A stretch of 39,551 bases of DNA, taken from contig CAMKAR010000001.1 in the NCBI GenBank assembly GCA_946410535.1, forward strand, positions 1-39,551, written 5' to 3'. Of the stretch, positions 1-8,027 are shown piece by piece (position 1 is the first letter of the stretch; each line of letters starts with the position of its first letter). The position numbers and the translations under genes were made by a program. The notes under the pieces are model-generated. The model was not told the DNA's origin. It searched no databases and saw only the letters and a list, made by a program, of their open reading frames with translations. Source of the DNA: an uncultured Bacteroidales bacterium. Its GTDB lineage: Bacteria; Bacteroidota; Bacteroidia; Bacteroidales; F082.

Positions 1-517
1 CTTTGGTCTTGCGCGAGCAGAGGCCGAAGGGGAAATAGCAGAGGGTGGCGTCGCCGGCAAAGGTCTCGTTGAAGAGCCTGAGGTTCTCCTCGCGGTTGGC
101 CGTAGCGTTGCCCACCTTGCTGACGGGGATGAAAATCGGGCGCAGGTTTTTCACGAACATTAGGAAATCGTTGACGGGCGTCAGGGTCTCGCCACGGTGG
201 TTGCCCACAGCGCCGATGAGTGCGATGCCGTCGAGGCCGCCCAAGGGATGGTTGGAGGCCACCAAGACGCGGTGGCCCGCCATCAGGTTGTCGACGCCTT
301 TCAACACCACCTCAAGGTTGAAGTCGGCCACCATCGCATTGATGAAGTCGAGACCTTTCTTGTCGGCATACTTCGTCAGGATTTCGTTGATGTCGTCCTC
401 GTGCAAAAGCCGCTGTATCTTGCGAAACAGCCATTCCGGCATGTGTTTCATCAGCTTCGGCACCTTGGCCGTGAAGATTTTCCTGAGGTCGATGAGGTTG
501 CTTTGTTCCGATTCCAT
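1..517 (-). CDS. PlsC/hemolysin-type lysophospholipid acyltransferase, 3' part outside window
   Basis: Reading the minus strand from the ATG at 517-515 gives an open frame of 172 codons that runs off the left edge with no stop. The protein starts MESEQSNLIDLRKIF and carries SNHPLGGLDGIAL at about residues 85-97. This is the NHxxxxD catalytic motif of glycerophosphate/lysophospholipid acyltransferases. Further on, FPFGLCSRK resembles the conserved FPxGxxSRK segment of the Bacteroidota hemolysin-like acyltransferases. The family moves acyl groups onto lysophospholipids or amino-lipids at the inner membrane; the exact acceptor cannot be told from this fragment. It is transcribed away from mraZ, with its own TAnnTTTG promoter at 549-542. 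The family call is firm and the substrate is unknown. Confidence 0.8.
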   Translation of the reverse strand, partial: MESEQSNLIDLRKIFTAKVPKLMKHMPEWLFRKIQRLLHEDDINEILTKYADKKGLDFINAMVADFNLEVVLKGVDNLMAGHRVLVASNHPLGGLDGIALIGAVGNHRGETLTPVNDFLMFVKNLRPIFIPVSKVGNATANREENLRLFNETFAGDATLCYFPFGLCSRKTK

Positions 518-541
518 AGTCAAAGGGTTCTCTACAAACGG

Positions 542-549
542 CAAAAATA
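542..549 (-). promoter_or_regulatory. Bacteroidota -7 promoter box for the acyltransferase
   Basis: The minus strand reads TATTTTTG followed by C, matching the Bacteroidota -7 consensus TAnnTTTG. A start about 7 nt downstream would leave a leader of roughly 18 nt before the ATG at 517. No clear -33 element was assigned. Confidence 0.55.
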
Positions 550-628
550 GTAAAAAGAAAAAATGCAAGCCCGTTTTTTGCCGATTTTTCGTGCCATATG
601 GAATGAAAAAACCGTTTTTCGCAGGTCT

Positions 629-717
629 GTTAACAACTGGATGGATGCTACAACATAAACTGTTAACAGGAAATCAACAGGTTTTCAACAGAGTTATGAA
701 CAATCAGTGTTGAAAAC
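629..717. repeat. Cluster of TGTTAACA and TGTTGAAAAC-type repeats (DnaA-box-like)
   Basis: The intergenic space between the acyltransferase and mraZ (518-801) holds two TGTTAACA palindromes near 630 and 661. A 10-bp perfect inverted repeat follows (GTTTTCAACA at 681-690, TGTTGAAAAC at 708-717), with TTATGAACA between the arms. Three of these 9-mers each differ from the DnaA box TTATCCACA at two positions. The cluster may bind DnaA or another regulator, or may simply be AT-rich spacer. No dnaA or other origin-associated gene is in the window. Confidence 0.4.
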
Positions 718-750
718 TCATAATAAAAATTTGTGTCTGAAAATGTCAAG

Positions 751-775
751 AAGTGGGAGAAAGTGTATATCTTTG
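751..775 (+). promoter_or_regulatory. mraZ (dcw operon) promoter with likely MraZ box
   Basis: TATCTTTG at 768-775, followed by C, matches the Bacteroidota -7 box TAnnTTTG and lies 26 nt before the mraZ ATG. Just upstream, AGTGGGAGAAAGTG (752-765) looks like two half-sites of the TGGGN-type direct repeat that MraZ is known to bind at its own promoter in other bacteria. The second half-site (GTGTA) is degenerate. The overlap with the promoter suggests autorepression of the operon. That is inference from known MraZ biology. Confidence 0.6.
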
Positions 776-801
776 CAGCTGAAAAATCAACGAAACGAAA
801 A

Positions 802-1254
802 ATGAGCTATTTGGTTGGACATTACAACTGCAAATTGGACGCGAAGGGGCGGGTTTTGGTCCCCAGCGAGTTCAAGGAGCAACTGGGCGAGCAGGTCGAG
901 GAAGGCTTCGTGCTGCGTCCGGGGTTGCATGCCCACTGCATTGAACTCTACACGAAAAAGGACTGGGACGAGGTGCAAGACCAGTTGCGCTCCAAGTTCA
1001 GCCAGTTCAACAAGAAGCAGGAGGCTGCCATGCGCAAATACAACGCGGGCGCTCGTTTCGTGAAACTCGATGGCAGCGGTCGTCTGCTCATCACCAAGGA
1101 CCTTGCCGAAAAGGCCTCGCTCGTCAAGGACATCGTCATCACCTCGGTGACGACGAAGATGGAGATTTGGGACAAGAACCTGTATGAGCAGTCGCTCAAC
1201 GAAGACCTAAGCGACGAGGAATTCTTCGACCTCTTGAGCGAGAACATCAACTAA
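802..1254 (+). CDS. mraZ: Transcriptional regulator MraZ
   Basis: A 150-residue protein starting MSYLVGHYNCKLDAKGR. It has the two tandem SpoVT/AbrB-like MraZ repeats, each with the DxxxR DNA-contact motif (D13-R17 in DAKGR and D90-R94 in DGSGR). MraZ is the conserved first gene of dcw operons and represses or tunes its own operon by binding repeats in the promoter. An in-frame GTG at 733 would add 23 residues, but the promoter -7 box at 768-775 lies inside that extension. The ATG at 802 also gives the normal family length. Next gene rsmH follows after 20 nt. Confidence 0.95.
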   Translation: MSYLVGHYNCKLDAKGRVLVPSEFKEQLGEQVEEGFVLRPGLHAHCIELYTKKDWDEVQDQLRSKFSQFNKKQEAAMRKYNAGARFVKLDGSGRLLITKDLAEKASLVKDIVITSVTTKMEIWDKNLYEQSLNEDLSDEEFFDLLSENIN

Positions 1255-1274
1255 AGAATAAGGAGGAGGCAGCT

Positions 1275-2171
1275 ATGTATCACGATCCAGTCATGTTAAG
1301 CGAGTGCATCGGTGGACTTGACATCCGTCCCGACGGCGTTTATGTCGACGTCACCTTTGGCGGCGGTGGCCATTCGCGTGCCATCCTCGAACGTCTCACC
1401 ACGGGCCATCTTTACGCTTTCGACCAGGACGAGGATGCCGCCGCCAACGCCTTCGACGACGAGCGTTTTACCTTCATCCCCCAAAACTTCAAATATTTCA
1501 AGAATTTCATCCAGCTCTACCAGGGTGGCGCGAAGATTGACGGTGTCATTGCCGACTTGGGCGTCTCGTCGCATCAGTTCGACACGCCCGAGAAAGGCTT
1601 CTCCACCCGATTCGACGGCCCGTTGGACATGCGCATGAGCCAGCTCACCCCCAACGATGCGGCCACCGTGGTCAACACCTACGATCAGGCCGACCTCACC
1701 CGCATCTTCCGCCTTTATGGCGAGATGCAACAGCCCCAGCTTGTTGCCGCTGACATTGTCGTGGCCCGTGCCAACGAACCTATCGAGACCACCGAACAGC
1801 TAAAGGCTGCCGTGCAGCGCCGCTTGCCCCGTGGCAAGGAAAACAAGGTGCTGGCCCAACTCTTCCAGGCCTTGCGCATCGAGGTGAACCAAGAGCTTGA
1901 GGCACTTACGGCTTTCCTTGGCCAATGCCCCGATGTGCTGAAACCGGGTGGTAGGCTCGTGGTGATGTCGTACCATTCGCTCGAAGACCGCCTCGTGAAG
2001 AACTTTATGAAGACTGGCAATGCCGATGGCAAGGAGGAGAAGGACTTTTACGGCAACCTCATCACACCTTATCATATCATCACGCGCAAGCCCATCGTTC
2101 CCTCCGACGAGGAGATTGAACGTAACGGCAGGGCACGCAGCGCCAAACTCAGAATCGCGGAAAGGAGATAA
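1275..2171 (+). CDS. rsmH: 16S rRNA (cytosine1402-N4)-methyltransferase
   Basis: 298 residues, normal length for RsmH (MraW), which methylates N4 of C1402 in the ribosomal P site using S-adenosylmethionine. The N-terminal segment HDPVMLSECIGGL and the SAM-binding loop DVTFGGGGHS (about residues 25-34) are typical. So are GVIADLGVSSHQFD and the C-terminal VMSYHSLEDRLVK segment. An AGGAGG-type ribosome binding site at 1261-1268 precedes the ATG, which is unusual because Bacteroidota genes mostly lack strong Shine-Dalgarno sequences. The gene is co-transcribed with mraZ and ftsL. Confidence 0.96.
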   Translation: MYHDPVMLSECIGGLDIRPDGVYVDVTFGGGGHSRAILERLTTGHLYAFDQDEDAAANAFDDERFTFIPQNFKYFKNFIQLYQGGAKIDGVIADLGVSSHQFDTPEKGFSTRFDGPLDMRMSQLTPNDAATVVNTYDQADLTRIFRLYGEMQQPQLVAADIVVARANEPIETTEQLKAAVQRRLPRGKENKVLAQLFQALRIEVNQELEALTAFLGQCPDVLKPGGRLVVMSYHSLEDRLVKNFMKTGNADGKEEKDFYGNLITPYHIITRKPIVPSDEEIERNGRARSAKLRIAERR

Positions 2172-2176
2172 TCGCC

Positions 2177-2551
2177 ATGGAAGAAGAGAAGAAAGAGACC
2201 AAGAAGAAAAAGAACGGCGGCAAGCACGTCATGTCGGTGTTGGGCGGCAAATTCCTCGTGAAGGAGACCTTTGCGAAGCAGTTCCCTTTCATGGTTTACG
2301 TCACCCTGCTGTTGATGGCAGTCATCACCAACACCTACATCGCCGAGGAGAGGAACCGCGAACTGACGCGCACCACCAAACGCTTGAACGACCTTCAGGT
2401 GGAATACGTCCAAGTGAAATCGGCCATCATGGAAGCCTCAAAGCAGTCGGTGTTGGCCAAGAAGCTGGCCGGCACTGGCATGAAAGAAGCCACCGAGCCG
2501 CTGAAACGCCTCGAAGCGAACGACGAACCCTCTAACACCGTGAAGCCATGA
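2177..2551 (+). CDS. ftsL: FtsL-like division protein
   Basis: A 124-residue bitopic membrane protein. It has a short, very basic cytoplasmic N-terminus (many K and E, residues 1-30) and one transmembrane segment at about residues 38-55 (FPFMVYVTLLLMAVITNTY). A heptad-like, probably coiled-coil periplasmic part follows. Sequence identity among FtsL proteins is low, so the call rests on topology, size and position between rsmH and ftsI. It is expected to pair with a FtsB-like partner and FtsQ to activate FtsI-FtsW. Its stop overlaps the ftsI start (ATGA at 2548-2551). Confidence 0.85.
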   Translation: MEEEKKETKKKKNGGKHVMSVLGGKFLVKETFAKQFPFMVYVTLLLMAVITNTYIAEERNRELTRTTKRLNDLQVEYVQVKSAIMEASKQSVLAKKLAGTGMKEATEPLKRLEANDEPSNTVKP

Positions 2552-4707
2552 AGACCGACCCGAAAACCGACACATTGATGAAGACCTACTTGGTCTATGT
2601 CCTGGTCCTGATTTTCGGTGTGGCCGTCATCGCCAAGATCATCGTGATGCAGACCAAGGACAACAGCGAGCTGCTGGAACGCGCCGAGCAGCGCGAATAC
2701 CGAGTGAGGACGTTGGAAGCCTCGCGCGGCAACATTTTCTCGAGCGACGGCCAGCTCATGGCCACCTCGGTTCCGCTGTATGACGTCTATTTCGACTACA
2801 AGGCCGTGGATTCGGCATTTTTCGCCGACAACATCGACTCGCTGTGCCGTCAGATGGCTGGGCTTTTCCCGAAGCGCAACGCCGCCCAGTGGAAGGCTTT
2901 CTTCGCCGAAGGCAAGGCCAAGAAGAATCGCCACTACAAGATTGCCCTCAACATCACGCAAGCCGAGCTGCGCGAGATGGAGACGTTCGTCATCTTCAAC
3001 CGTGGCATCTACAAAGGCGGCATCATCAAGGAAAAGAAGATCCGCCGCGAGCATCCCTATAAGGAATTGGCCAGCCTCATGCTTGGCATGGCCAACGAGC
3101 AGAAAGGCTATTATTTCGGCATCGAGGGTGCCTACAACCAATATCTGAAAGGACAAAACGGCCAACAGTTGGTGCGTCGCATCCACCACGGCGATTGGAT
3201 GCCGGTAGGTTCCGACGAAGACGTGGATGCCAAAAACGGCGATGATGTCGTCACCACTTTCGACATCAAGCTGCAAGACATCGTGGAGAGCGCCCTCAAC
3301 AACACCCTGACGACCAACAAGGCCGAACAGGGCTGCGCCATCTTGATGGACGTAGAGACCGGCTACGTGAAGGCTTTGGCCAATCTGAGGCTCAACCATG
3401 AGACTGGCCAATACGAGGAGTCGTACAATGTGGCTTTGGCTGAGCGTTATGAGCCAGGTTCGGTCTTCAAAATCGCCTCGATGGTGGTGTTGCTCAACCA
3501 TAACGAGAAGACCCAACTCACCGATCTTGTCAATATTGGCACGGGACCCATCAAGTTCTCGAACCGCGTGATGAAAGACGACCACAGCTTTGCCAAAGGC
3601 GGCATCTGCACTGTGCAGGAGGTCATCGAGCAGTCGTCGAACAAAGGCACGGCGGTGCTCGTCACCAAGGCTTTCGCGGCACATCCCGAGAAATACGTTG
3701 ATGGCCTTTACGCATTGGGTCTCAACAAGAAAATAGGGACGGGCATTGCCGGTGAGGCGCAACCCGTCATCAAGCACCCCAACGACAAGACCAAGGACGG
3801 ACGGAAACTGTGGTCGAATGTGTCGTTGCCCTGGATGTCGATAGGCTACGAGGTCAACGTGACACCCATGCAGCTCCTCACGCTCTACAACGCCATCGCC
3901 AACGGTGGCCGAATGATGAAGCCACAGTTTGTCAGCGAGATACGTCGCGGCAACCAGACCATCGAGAAATATGCCCCCATCGTCCTCAACGAGCACATCG
4001 CCTCGCCCGAATCCATCGAGAAGCTGCAAACCATGCTTGAGGGCGTGGCCATCAGAGGCACGGCCAAGCGCCAGTTTGCCGACTGCGTGGTGAGTGTGGC
4101 CGGAAAGACAGGAACGGCACAATATTACGACAAGGTGCAGGGCTATGCCTACCACGAGCCTGGCATTGGCCGCAAGCTCTACAACACCACCTTCGTGGGT
4201 TACTTCCCCACCGACAAGCCGCGCTACAGCTGCATCGTCATGGTGAGTCGCGCCCGTGGCGCGAAGTGGGCGGCAGGCGGTGTTTCGGCGCCTGGTTTCA
4301 GGGAAATCGCCGAGAAGGTGTATGCCACGCGCATCGGCACCCGCGAAGACGACAGCATTGCCGCATCCGTCGAGACGGGCTTTGGTCCCGTCTTGGCCCA
4401 TCACGACAAGGCTTCGAGCTACTTGAACGGCATCGCCCGCGATTTCAGCGACTTCGCCATCAACGGCGAGTGGGTCACCGTTGAAAGCGGCCAAGACGGA
4501 CAGATCAGTATACGCGAGGCTCAACTGGCCTCCAACATCGTGCCCAACGTGGTTGGCATGGATGTCACCGATGCCATCTATCTGTTGGAGAACATGGGCG
4601 TGAAGACGCAATTCAACGGCCAAGGCATTGTCAAGGAGCAGTCGCTGCAAGCCGGCGACACGCTAAAGCCCAACCAAGTCATGCAACTTAAATTGGAAAA
4701 GAAATGA
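2548..4707 (+). CDS. ftsI: Septal peptidoglycan transpeptidase FtsI (PBP3) with PASTA domain
   Basis: 719 residues. One transmembrane helix at about residues 12-30 is followed by a non-catalytic dimerisation domain and then the transpeptidase domain. The three active-site motifs are visible: SVFK (S305-K308), SSN (S363-N365) and KTG (K520-G522). A PASTA domain occupies about the last 70 residues ([19 protein letters not shown]). This class B penicillin-binding protein crosslinks septal peptidoglycan in the periplasm with FtsW as glycosyltransferase partner. Both ends overlap neighbours by 4 nt (ftsL and murE), which suggests translational coupling. Confidence 0.96.
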   Translation: MKTDPKTDTLMKTYLVYVLVLIFGVAVIAKIIVMQTKDNSELLERAEQREYRVRTLEASRGNIFSSDGQLMATSVPLYDVYFDYKAVDSAFFADNIDSLCRQMAGLFPKRNAAQWKAFFAEGKAKKNRHYKIALNITQAELREMETFVIFNRGIYKGGIIKEKKIRREHPYKELASLMLGMANEQKGYYFGIEGAYNQYLKGQNGQQLVRRIHHGDWMPVGSDEDVDAKNGDDVVTTFDIKLQDIVESALNNTLTTNKAEQGCAILMDVETGYVKALANLRLNHETGQYEESYNVALAERYEPGSVFKIASMVVLLNHNEKTQLTDLVNIGTGPIKFSNRVMKDDHSFAKGGICTVQEVIEQSSNKGTAVLVTKAFAAHPEKYVDGLYALGLNKKIGTGIAGEAQPVIKHPNDKTKDGRKLWSNVSLPWMSIGYEVNVTPMQLLTLYNAIANGGRMMKPQFVSEIRRGNQTIEKYAPIVLNEHIASPESIEKLQTMLEGVAIRGTAKRQFADCVVSVAGKTGTAQYYDKVQGYAYHEPGIGRKLYNTTFVGYFPTDKPRYSCIVMVSRARGAKWAAGGVSAPGFREIAEKVYATRIGTREDDSIAASVETGFGPVLAHHDKASSYLNGIARDFSDFAINGEWVTVESGQDGQISIREAQLASNIVPNVVGMDVTDAIYLLENMGVKTQFNGQGIVKEQSLQAGDTLKPNQVMQLKLEKK

Positions 4708-6158
4708 AACTCAAGGAGATATTGGTCAACTGCAACCTTTTGGAGATCGAGGGCGACAAAGACCTCGACATCCAAGGCATCACCTTCGACTCGCGAAAGG
4801 TGGAGCCGGGCACGTTGTTTTTCGCCGTCAAAGGCACCCAAGTTGACGGTCACGACTACATCGACAAGGCCATCGGGAAAGGTGCCACGGCCATCGTGTG
4901 CGAAAAGATGCCGTGCCAGAAAACCGATAGCGTCACCTACATCAAGGTCGACGACTCAGCCTATGTTTTGGGCGTGGGTGCCTCCAATTTCTTCGGCAAC
5001 CCGTCGGAAAAACTGCGCTTGGTAGGCGTGACGGGCACCAATGGCAAGACCACCATCGCCACCTTATTATATAGGCTCTTCACCGACGCGGGCTACACCT
5101 GCGGACTGCTGTCCACCATCGAGAACATCGTCAACCGCGATGCCATCCCTTCGACGCACACCACTCCCGACCCCATCGAGCTCAACGGCTTGTTGCACCA
5201 GATGGTCGAAAAAGGCTGCGAATATGCCTTCATGGAGGTGAGCTCCCACAGCGTGGCGCAAGAGCGTATCGCTGGACTCCATTTTGCAGGCGGCATCTTC
5301 ACCAACCTCACCCACGACCACCTCGACTACCACAAGACGATGGCCAACTACCGCAACGCTAAGAAGAAATTCTTCGACGACCTGCCTGCCACCGCCTTTG
5401 CCCTGACCAACCTTGACGACAAGAACGGCGCTTTCATGTTGCAGAACACCAGAGCCAAGAAACTGAGCTACGCCCTGAAACACGATGCCGACTTCAAAGG
5501 CATCGTCATGGAGAGCCACTTCGATGGGATGCTGCTCAAGGTGAACGGCACCGAAGTGTTCACGCAATTGGTGGGCGGCTTCAATGCCAGTAACCTATTG
5601 GCCATCTATGGGGCGGCGCTCGCCTTGGGATTCAACAAAGAGGAACTGCTGGTGGAAATCAGCAAGTTGCGTGGTGCCAACGGACGCTTCGACATGGTGC
5701 ATTCCGAGAGCGGCATTGTCGGAATCGTCGACTATGCCCACACCCCCGATGCTTTGGAGAACGTGCTGGAGACCATCAATGAGGTGCGTTGCCACAAGGA
5801 GACGCTCATTACAGTAGTAGGCTGCGGTGGCAACCGTGATGCCACCAAGCGGCCTGAGATGGCTGCCGTGGCTGTCAAACTGAGCGACCGCGTCATCCTC
5901 ACCAGCGACAATCCGCGCAACGAAGACCCCGATGAAATCATCCGCCAAATGAAGGCTGGAGTGGCCGATGCCGCCCGTGGCAAGGTGCTCAGCATCACCA
6001 ACCGCCGCGAGGCCATACGCACCGCCGTGGCCTTGGCCAAAAAAGGCGACATCATCCTCTTGGCGGGCAAGGGTCATGAGAACTATCAGGAAATCAACGG
6101 AGTAAAGAACCATTTCGACGACAAGGAAGTGCTGTCGGAAGCATTCAAGGAGGCATAA
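4704..6158 (+). CDS. murE: UDP-MurNAc-L-Ala-D-Glu:meso-diaminopimelate ligase
   Basis: 484 residues with the three-domain Mur ligase layout. The ATP-binding P-loop reads [10 protein letters not shown], with K115 as its lysine. DNPR at residues 402-405 is the motif that marks meso-diaminopimelate-adding MurE rather than lysine-adding enzymes, so the cell wall is predicted to contain meso-DAP. The enzyme acts in the cytoplasm on UDP-MurNAc-dipeptide. Start overlaps ftsI (ATGA). Length and motifs are complete, in contrast to the MurD-derived gene two positions downstream. Confidence 0.96.
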   Translation: MKLKEILVNCNLLEIEGDKDLDIQGITFDSRKVEPGTLFFAVKGTQVDGHDYIDKAIGKGATAIVCEKMPCQKTDSVTYIKVDDSAYVLGVGASNFFGNPSEKLRLVGVTGTNGKTTIATLLYRLFTDAGYTCGLLSTIENIVNRDAIPSTHTTPDPIELNGLLHQMVEKGCEYAFMEVSSHSVAQERIAGLHFAGGIFTNLTHDHLDYHKTMANYRNAKKKFFDDLPATAFALTNLDDKNGAFMLQNTRAKKLSYALKHDADFKGIVMESHFDGMLLKVNGTEVFTQLVGGFNASNLLAIYGAALALGFNKEELLVEISKLRGANGRFDMVHSESGIVGIVDYAHTPDALENVLETINEVRCHKETLITVVGCGGNRDATKRPEMAAVAVKLSDRVILTSDNPRNEDPDEIIRQMKAGVADAARGKVLSITNRREAIRTAVALAKKGDIILLAGKGHENYQEINGVKNHFDDKEVLSEAFKEA

Positions 6159-6161
6159 GGC

Positions 6162-7439
6162 ATGTTATACTATCTGTTCAATTATCTGGACCAACGCGAT
6201 TTTCCGGGCGCAGGCGTTTTCAACTACGTCACTGTCCGTGCCGCTGTTGCGGTCATTCTCTCGCTGGTGGTGGCCGTTTGGTTCGGCAACTGGTTCATCA
6301 AGATGTTGAAGCGCAAGAAAGTCGTTGAGACCCAGCGCGATGCCTCAATCGATCCTTACAACACGAACAAAGTAGGCGTGCCCACCATGGGCGGCGTCAT
6401 CATTATCGCGGCCATTCTGATTCCCGTGCTGCTGGTAGGCAAACTCCACAGCGTCTACACCTTGCTGATGATTGCCACCACATTGATTCTTGGCGTTTTA
6501 GGCTTTGCCGACGACTATACCAAGACCTTCAAGCACAAGAAAGACGGCATCAAGCCCAAAGTGAAACTTGGTGGACAGATTTTGCTCGGCCTCATCGTCG
6601 GCCTGACGTTGCGTTTCAGCCCAGCTGTGCAAATCAACGAGACGGTGCAAGTGAAAATCGAAGACAACAAGGAGATTGTGGTCAAAAGTCCCAATGTGAA
6701 GTCGACAAAGACCACCATTCCGTTCGTGAAGAACCATAACCTCAACTATGCCGACCTCTTCCGTTGGGCTGGCCCCAAGTGGATGTACAATCTGGCTTGG
6801 ATCTTCTTGGTGCTGCTCACCGTCTTTGTCGTGGCCGCCGTCAGCAATGGCTCCAACCTCAACGACGGCATGGACGGTATGGCTTCGGGCAACTCAGCCA
6901 TCATCGGCCTGACGCTGATGATTTTGGCCTACATCTCCAGCAATGCGGTCACGGCGAGCCATCTTAACTTGATGTATATTCCTGGCAGCGAAGAGCTTGT
7001 GGTGTTCTTGGCCGCTTTTGTAGGAGCTCTCATCGGTTTCCTTTGGTTCAACTCCTTCCCAGCCCAAATCTTCATGGGCGACACGGGTAGCCTCACCATC
7101 GGCGGCATCATCGCCGTGGCTGCCATCATCATGCACAAGGAGTTGCTGCTGCCTTTGCTTTGCGGCGTGTTCCTCTTAGAGATCCTCTCCGACCTCGACG
7201 TGAAACTCTTCGTTAAGACTGGGAAAAAGCACAGAATCTGGAAAAAAGGTCCGGTGCACGACCATTTCCGCACCAGCTACAGCGACTTCAAGAAAACATG
7301 GCCCAACTCGACTGTCACCTTCAAAGGCCACGGCGAGGGACACAACACGGTCCACCACGAGGTGAAAATCACCATCCGTTTCTGGATTGTCACCATTCTT
7401 TTGGCGGCATTCACCCTTCTTACGTTCAAAATCCGATAA
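6162..7439 (+). CDS. mraY: Phospho-N-acetylmuramoyl-pentapeptide transferase
   Basis: 425 residues and polytopic. MraY transfers phospho-MurNAc-pentapeptide to undecaprenyl phosphate to form lipid I on the inner membrane. Family motifs seen are GFADDYTK, NGSNLNDGMDGMASG and MGDTGSL. A cytoplasmic loop of about 60 residues between membrane helices (VKIEDNKEIVVKSPNVKSTK) matches the longer form found in Bacteroidota. The usual HHH motif near the C-terminus reads HDH here (GPVHDHF). It is followed by some 30 extra residues containing GHGEGHNTVHH before the last helix. This may be normal for the order. Confidence 0.93.
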   Translation: MLYYLFNYLDQRDFPGAGVFNYVTVRAAVAVILSLVVAVWFGNWFIKMLKRKKVVETQRDASIDPYNTNKVGVPTMGGVIIIAAILIPVLLVGKLHSVYTLLMIATTLILGVLGFADDYTKTFKHKKDGIKPKVKLGGQILLGLIVGLTLRFSPAVQINETVQVKIEDNKEIVVKSPNVKSTKTTIPFVKNHNLNYADLFRWAGPKWMYNLAWIFLVLLTVFVVAAVSNGSNLNDGMDGMASGNSAIIGLTLMILAYISSNAVTASHLNLMYIPGSEELVVFLAAFVGALIGFLWFNSFPAQIFMGDTGSLTIGGIIAVAAIIMHKELLLPLLCGVFLLEILSDLDVKLFVKTGKKHRIWKKGPVHDHFRTSYSDFKKTWPNSTVTFKGHGEGHNTVHHEVKITIRFWIVTILLAAFTLLTFKIR

Positions 7440-7463
7440 ATCAACCCAAAAAATACAAGAACC

Positions 7464-8027
7464 ATGACTTATTTTGAAGAATTGACCAACACGCGACAGA
7501 GGCAGTCGAACAACATGGCTGCCAGCATATCGTCACAGATCTTGCAAATCAGGAAGGAAAGCATCAAGCAGAGCCTCAGCGACTTGAATACGATCAGTCA
7601 CCGGCAGCAATACATCGCCACCGTCGACGGAGTGATGTATTACGACGACTCGCGTGCCGAAAATGTGAACGCCACCTGGTTCACCTTCCAAAACATCGTG
7701 AAACCTGTGGTTTGGATTGCGGGAGGCGACGACAGCATGGCCGACTTAAGGGACCTGAAGCCTGAGGTCAAAAAGAAAGTGCGTGCCTTGGTTTGCATCG
7801 GCGAAGGCAACGCAAGGCTGAAGAAGGCATTCGTGAAGGAAGTGGACGAAGTGTATGAAGCCGCCAACATGGAAGAGGCAGTAAAAACCGCCGCATTGCT
7901 GGCCGCGAGCGACGACATCGTGTTGTTCTCGCCTGCATGCAAGTCGGCGATGGGGGAGGACTTTGCCCAGCGCGGCGACAGTTTCATCGACAACGTGAAA
8001 AGATTGCAAAATGAACATCGTCAATAA
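7464..8027 (+). CDS. Orphan MurD C-terminal domain (no ATP-binding or UDP-binding domain)
   Basis: Only 187 residues, against about 440-450 for MurD. The protein lines up with the end of the MurD central domain and the whole C-terminal ligase domain (NNMAASISSQILQIRKESI, then IATVDGVMYYDDSRAEN and FSPACKS). The Rossmann-type UDP-MurNAc domain and the GTNGKTT ATPase domain are absent. The active-site motif DSKATN is DSRAEN here (R64, E66), GGxDK has become GGDDS, and CASF has become CKSA (S161 kept). It therefore cannot be a ligase on its own and probably is not catalytic. It sits in the normal murD slot, 24 nt after mraY, with an intact frame that overlaps ftsW by 17 nt. Its retention suggests a structural or regulatory role. 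That is inference. Confidence 0.85.
   Translation: MTYFEELTNTRQRQSNNMAASISSQILQIRKESIKQSLSDLNTISHRQQYIATVDGVMYYDDSRAENVNATWFTFQNIVKPVVWIAGGDDSMADLRDLKPEVKKKVRALVCIGEGNARLKKAFVKEVDEVYEAANMEEAVKTAALLAASDDIVLFSPACKSAMGEDFAQRGDSFIDNVKRLQNEHRQ

Noticed and set aside
45..713. Plus-strand open frames over the first 700 bases
   Set aside because: They lie opposite the acyltransferase and cross its promoter; the minus-strand reading has the NHxxxxD motif.
733..801. GTG start adding 23 residues to MraZ
   Set aside because: The promoter -7 box at 768-775 is inside this extension, and MraZ normally starts at the M of MSYLVGHY.
2395..4650. 751-codon open frame antisense to ftsI
   Set aside because: ftsI has all catalytic motifs on the plus strand. 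The antisense translation is rich in H, V, D and L with no family features, as expected from codon bias.
7440..7463. Frameshifted N-terminal part of murD before the MurD-domain gene
   Set aside because: Only 24 nt separate it from mraY, and mraY itself is complete, so there is no room for hidden murD sequence.
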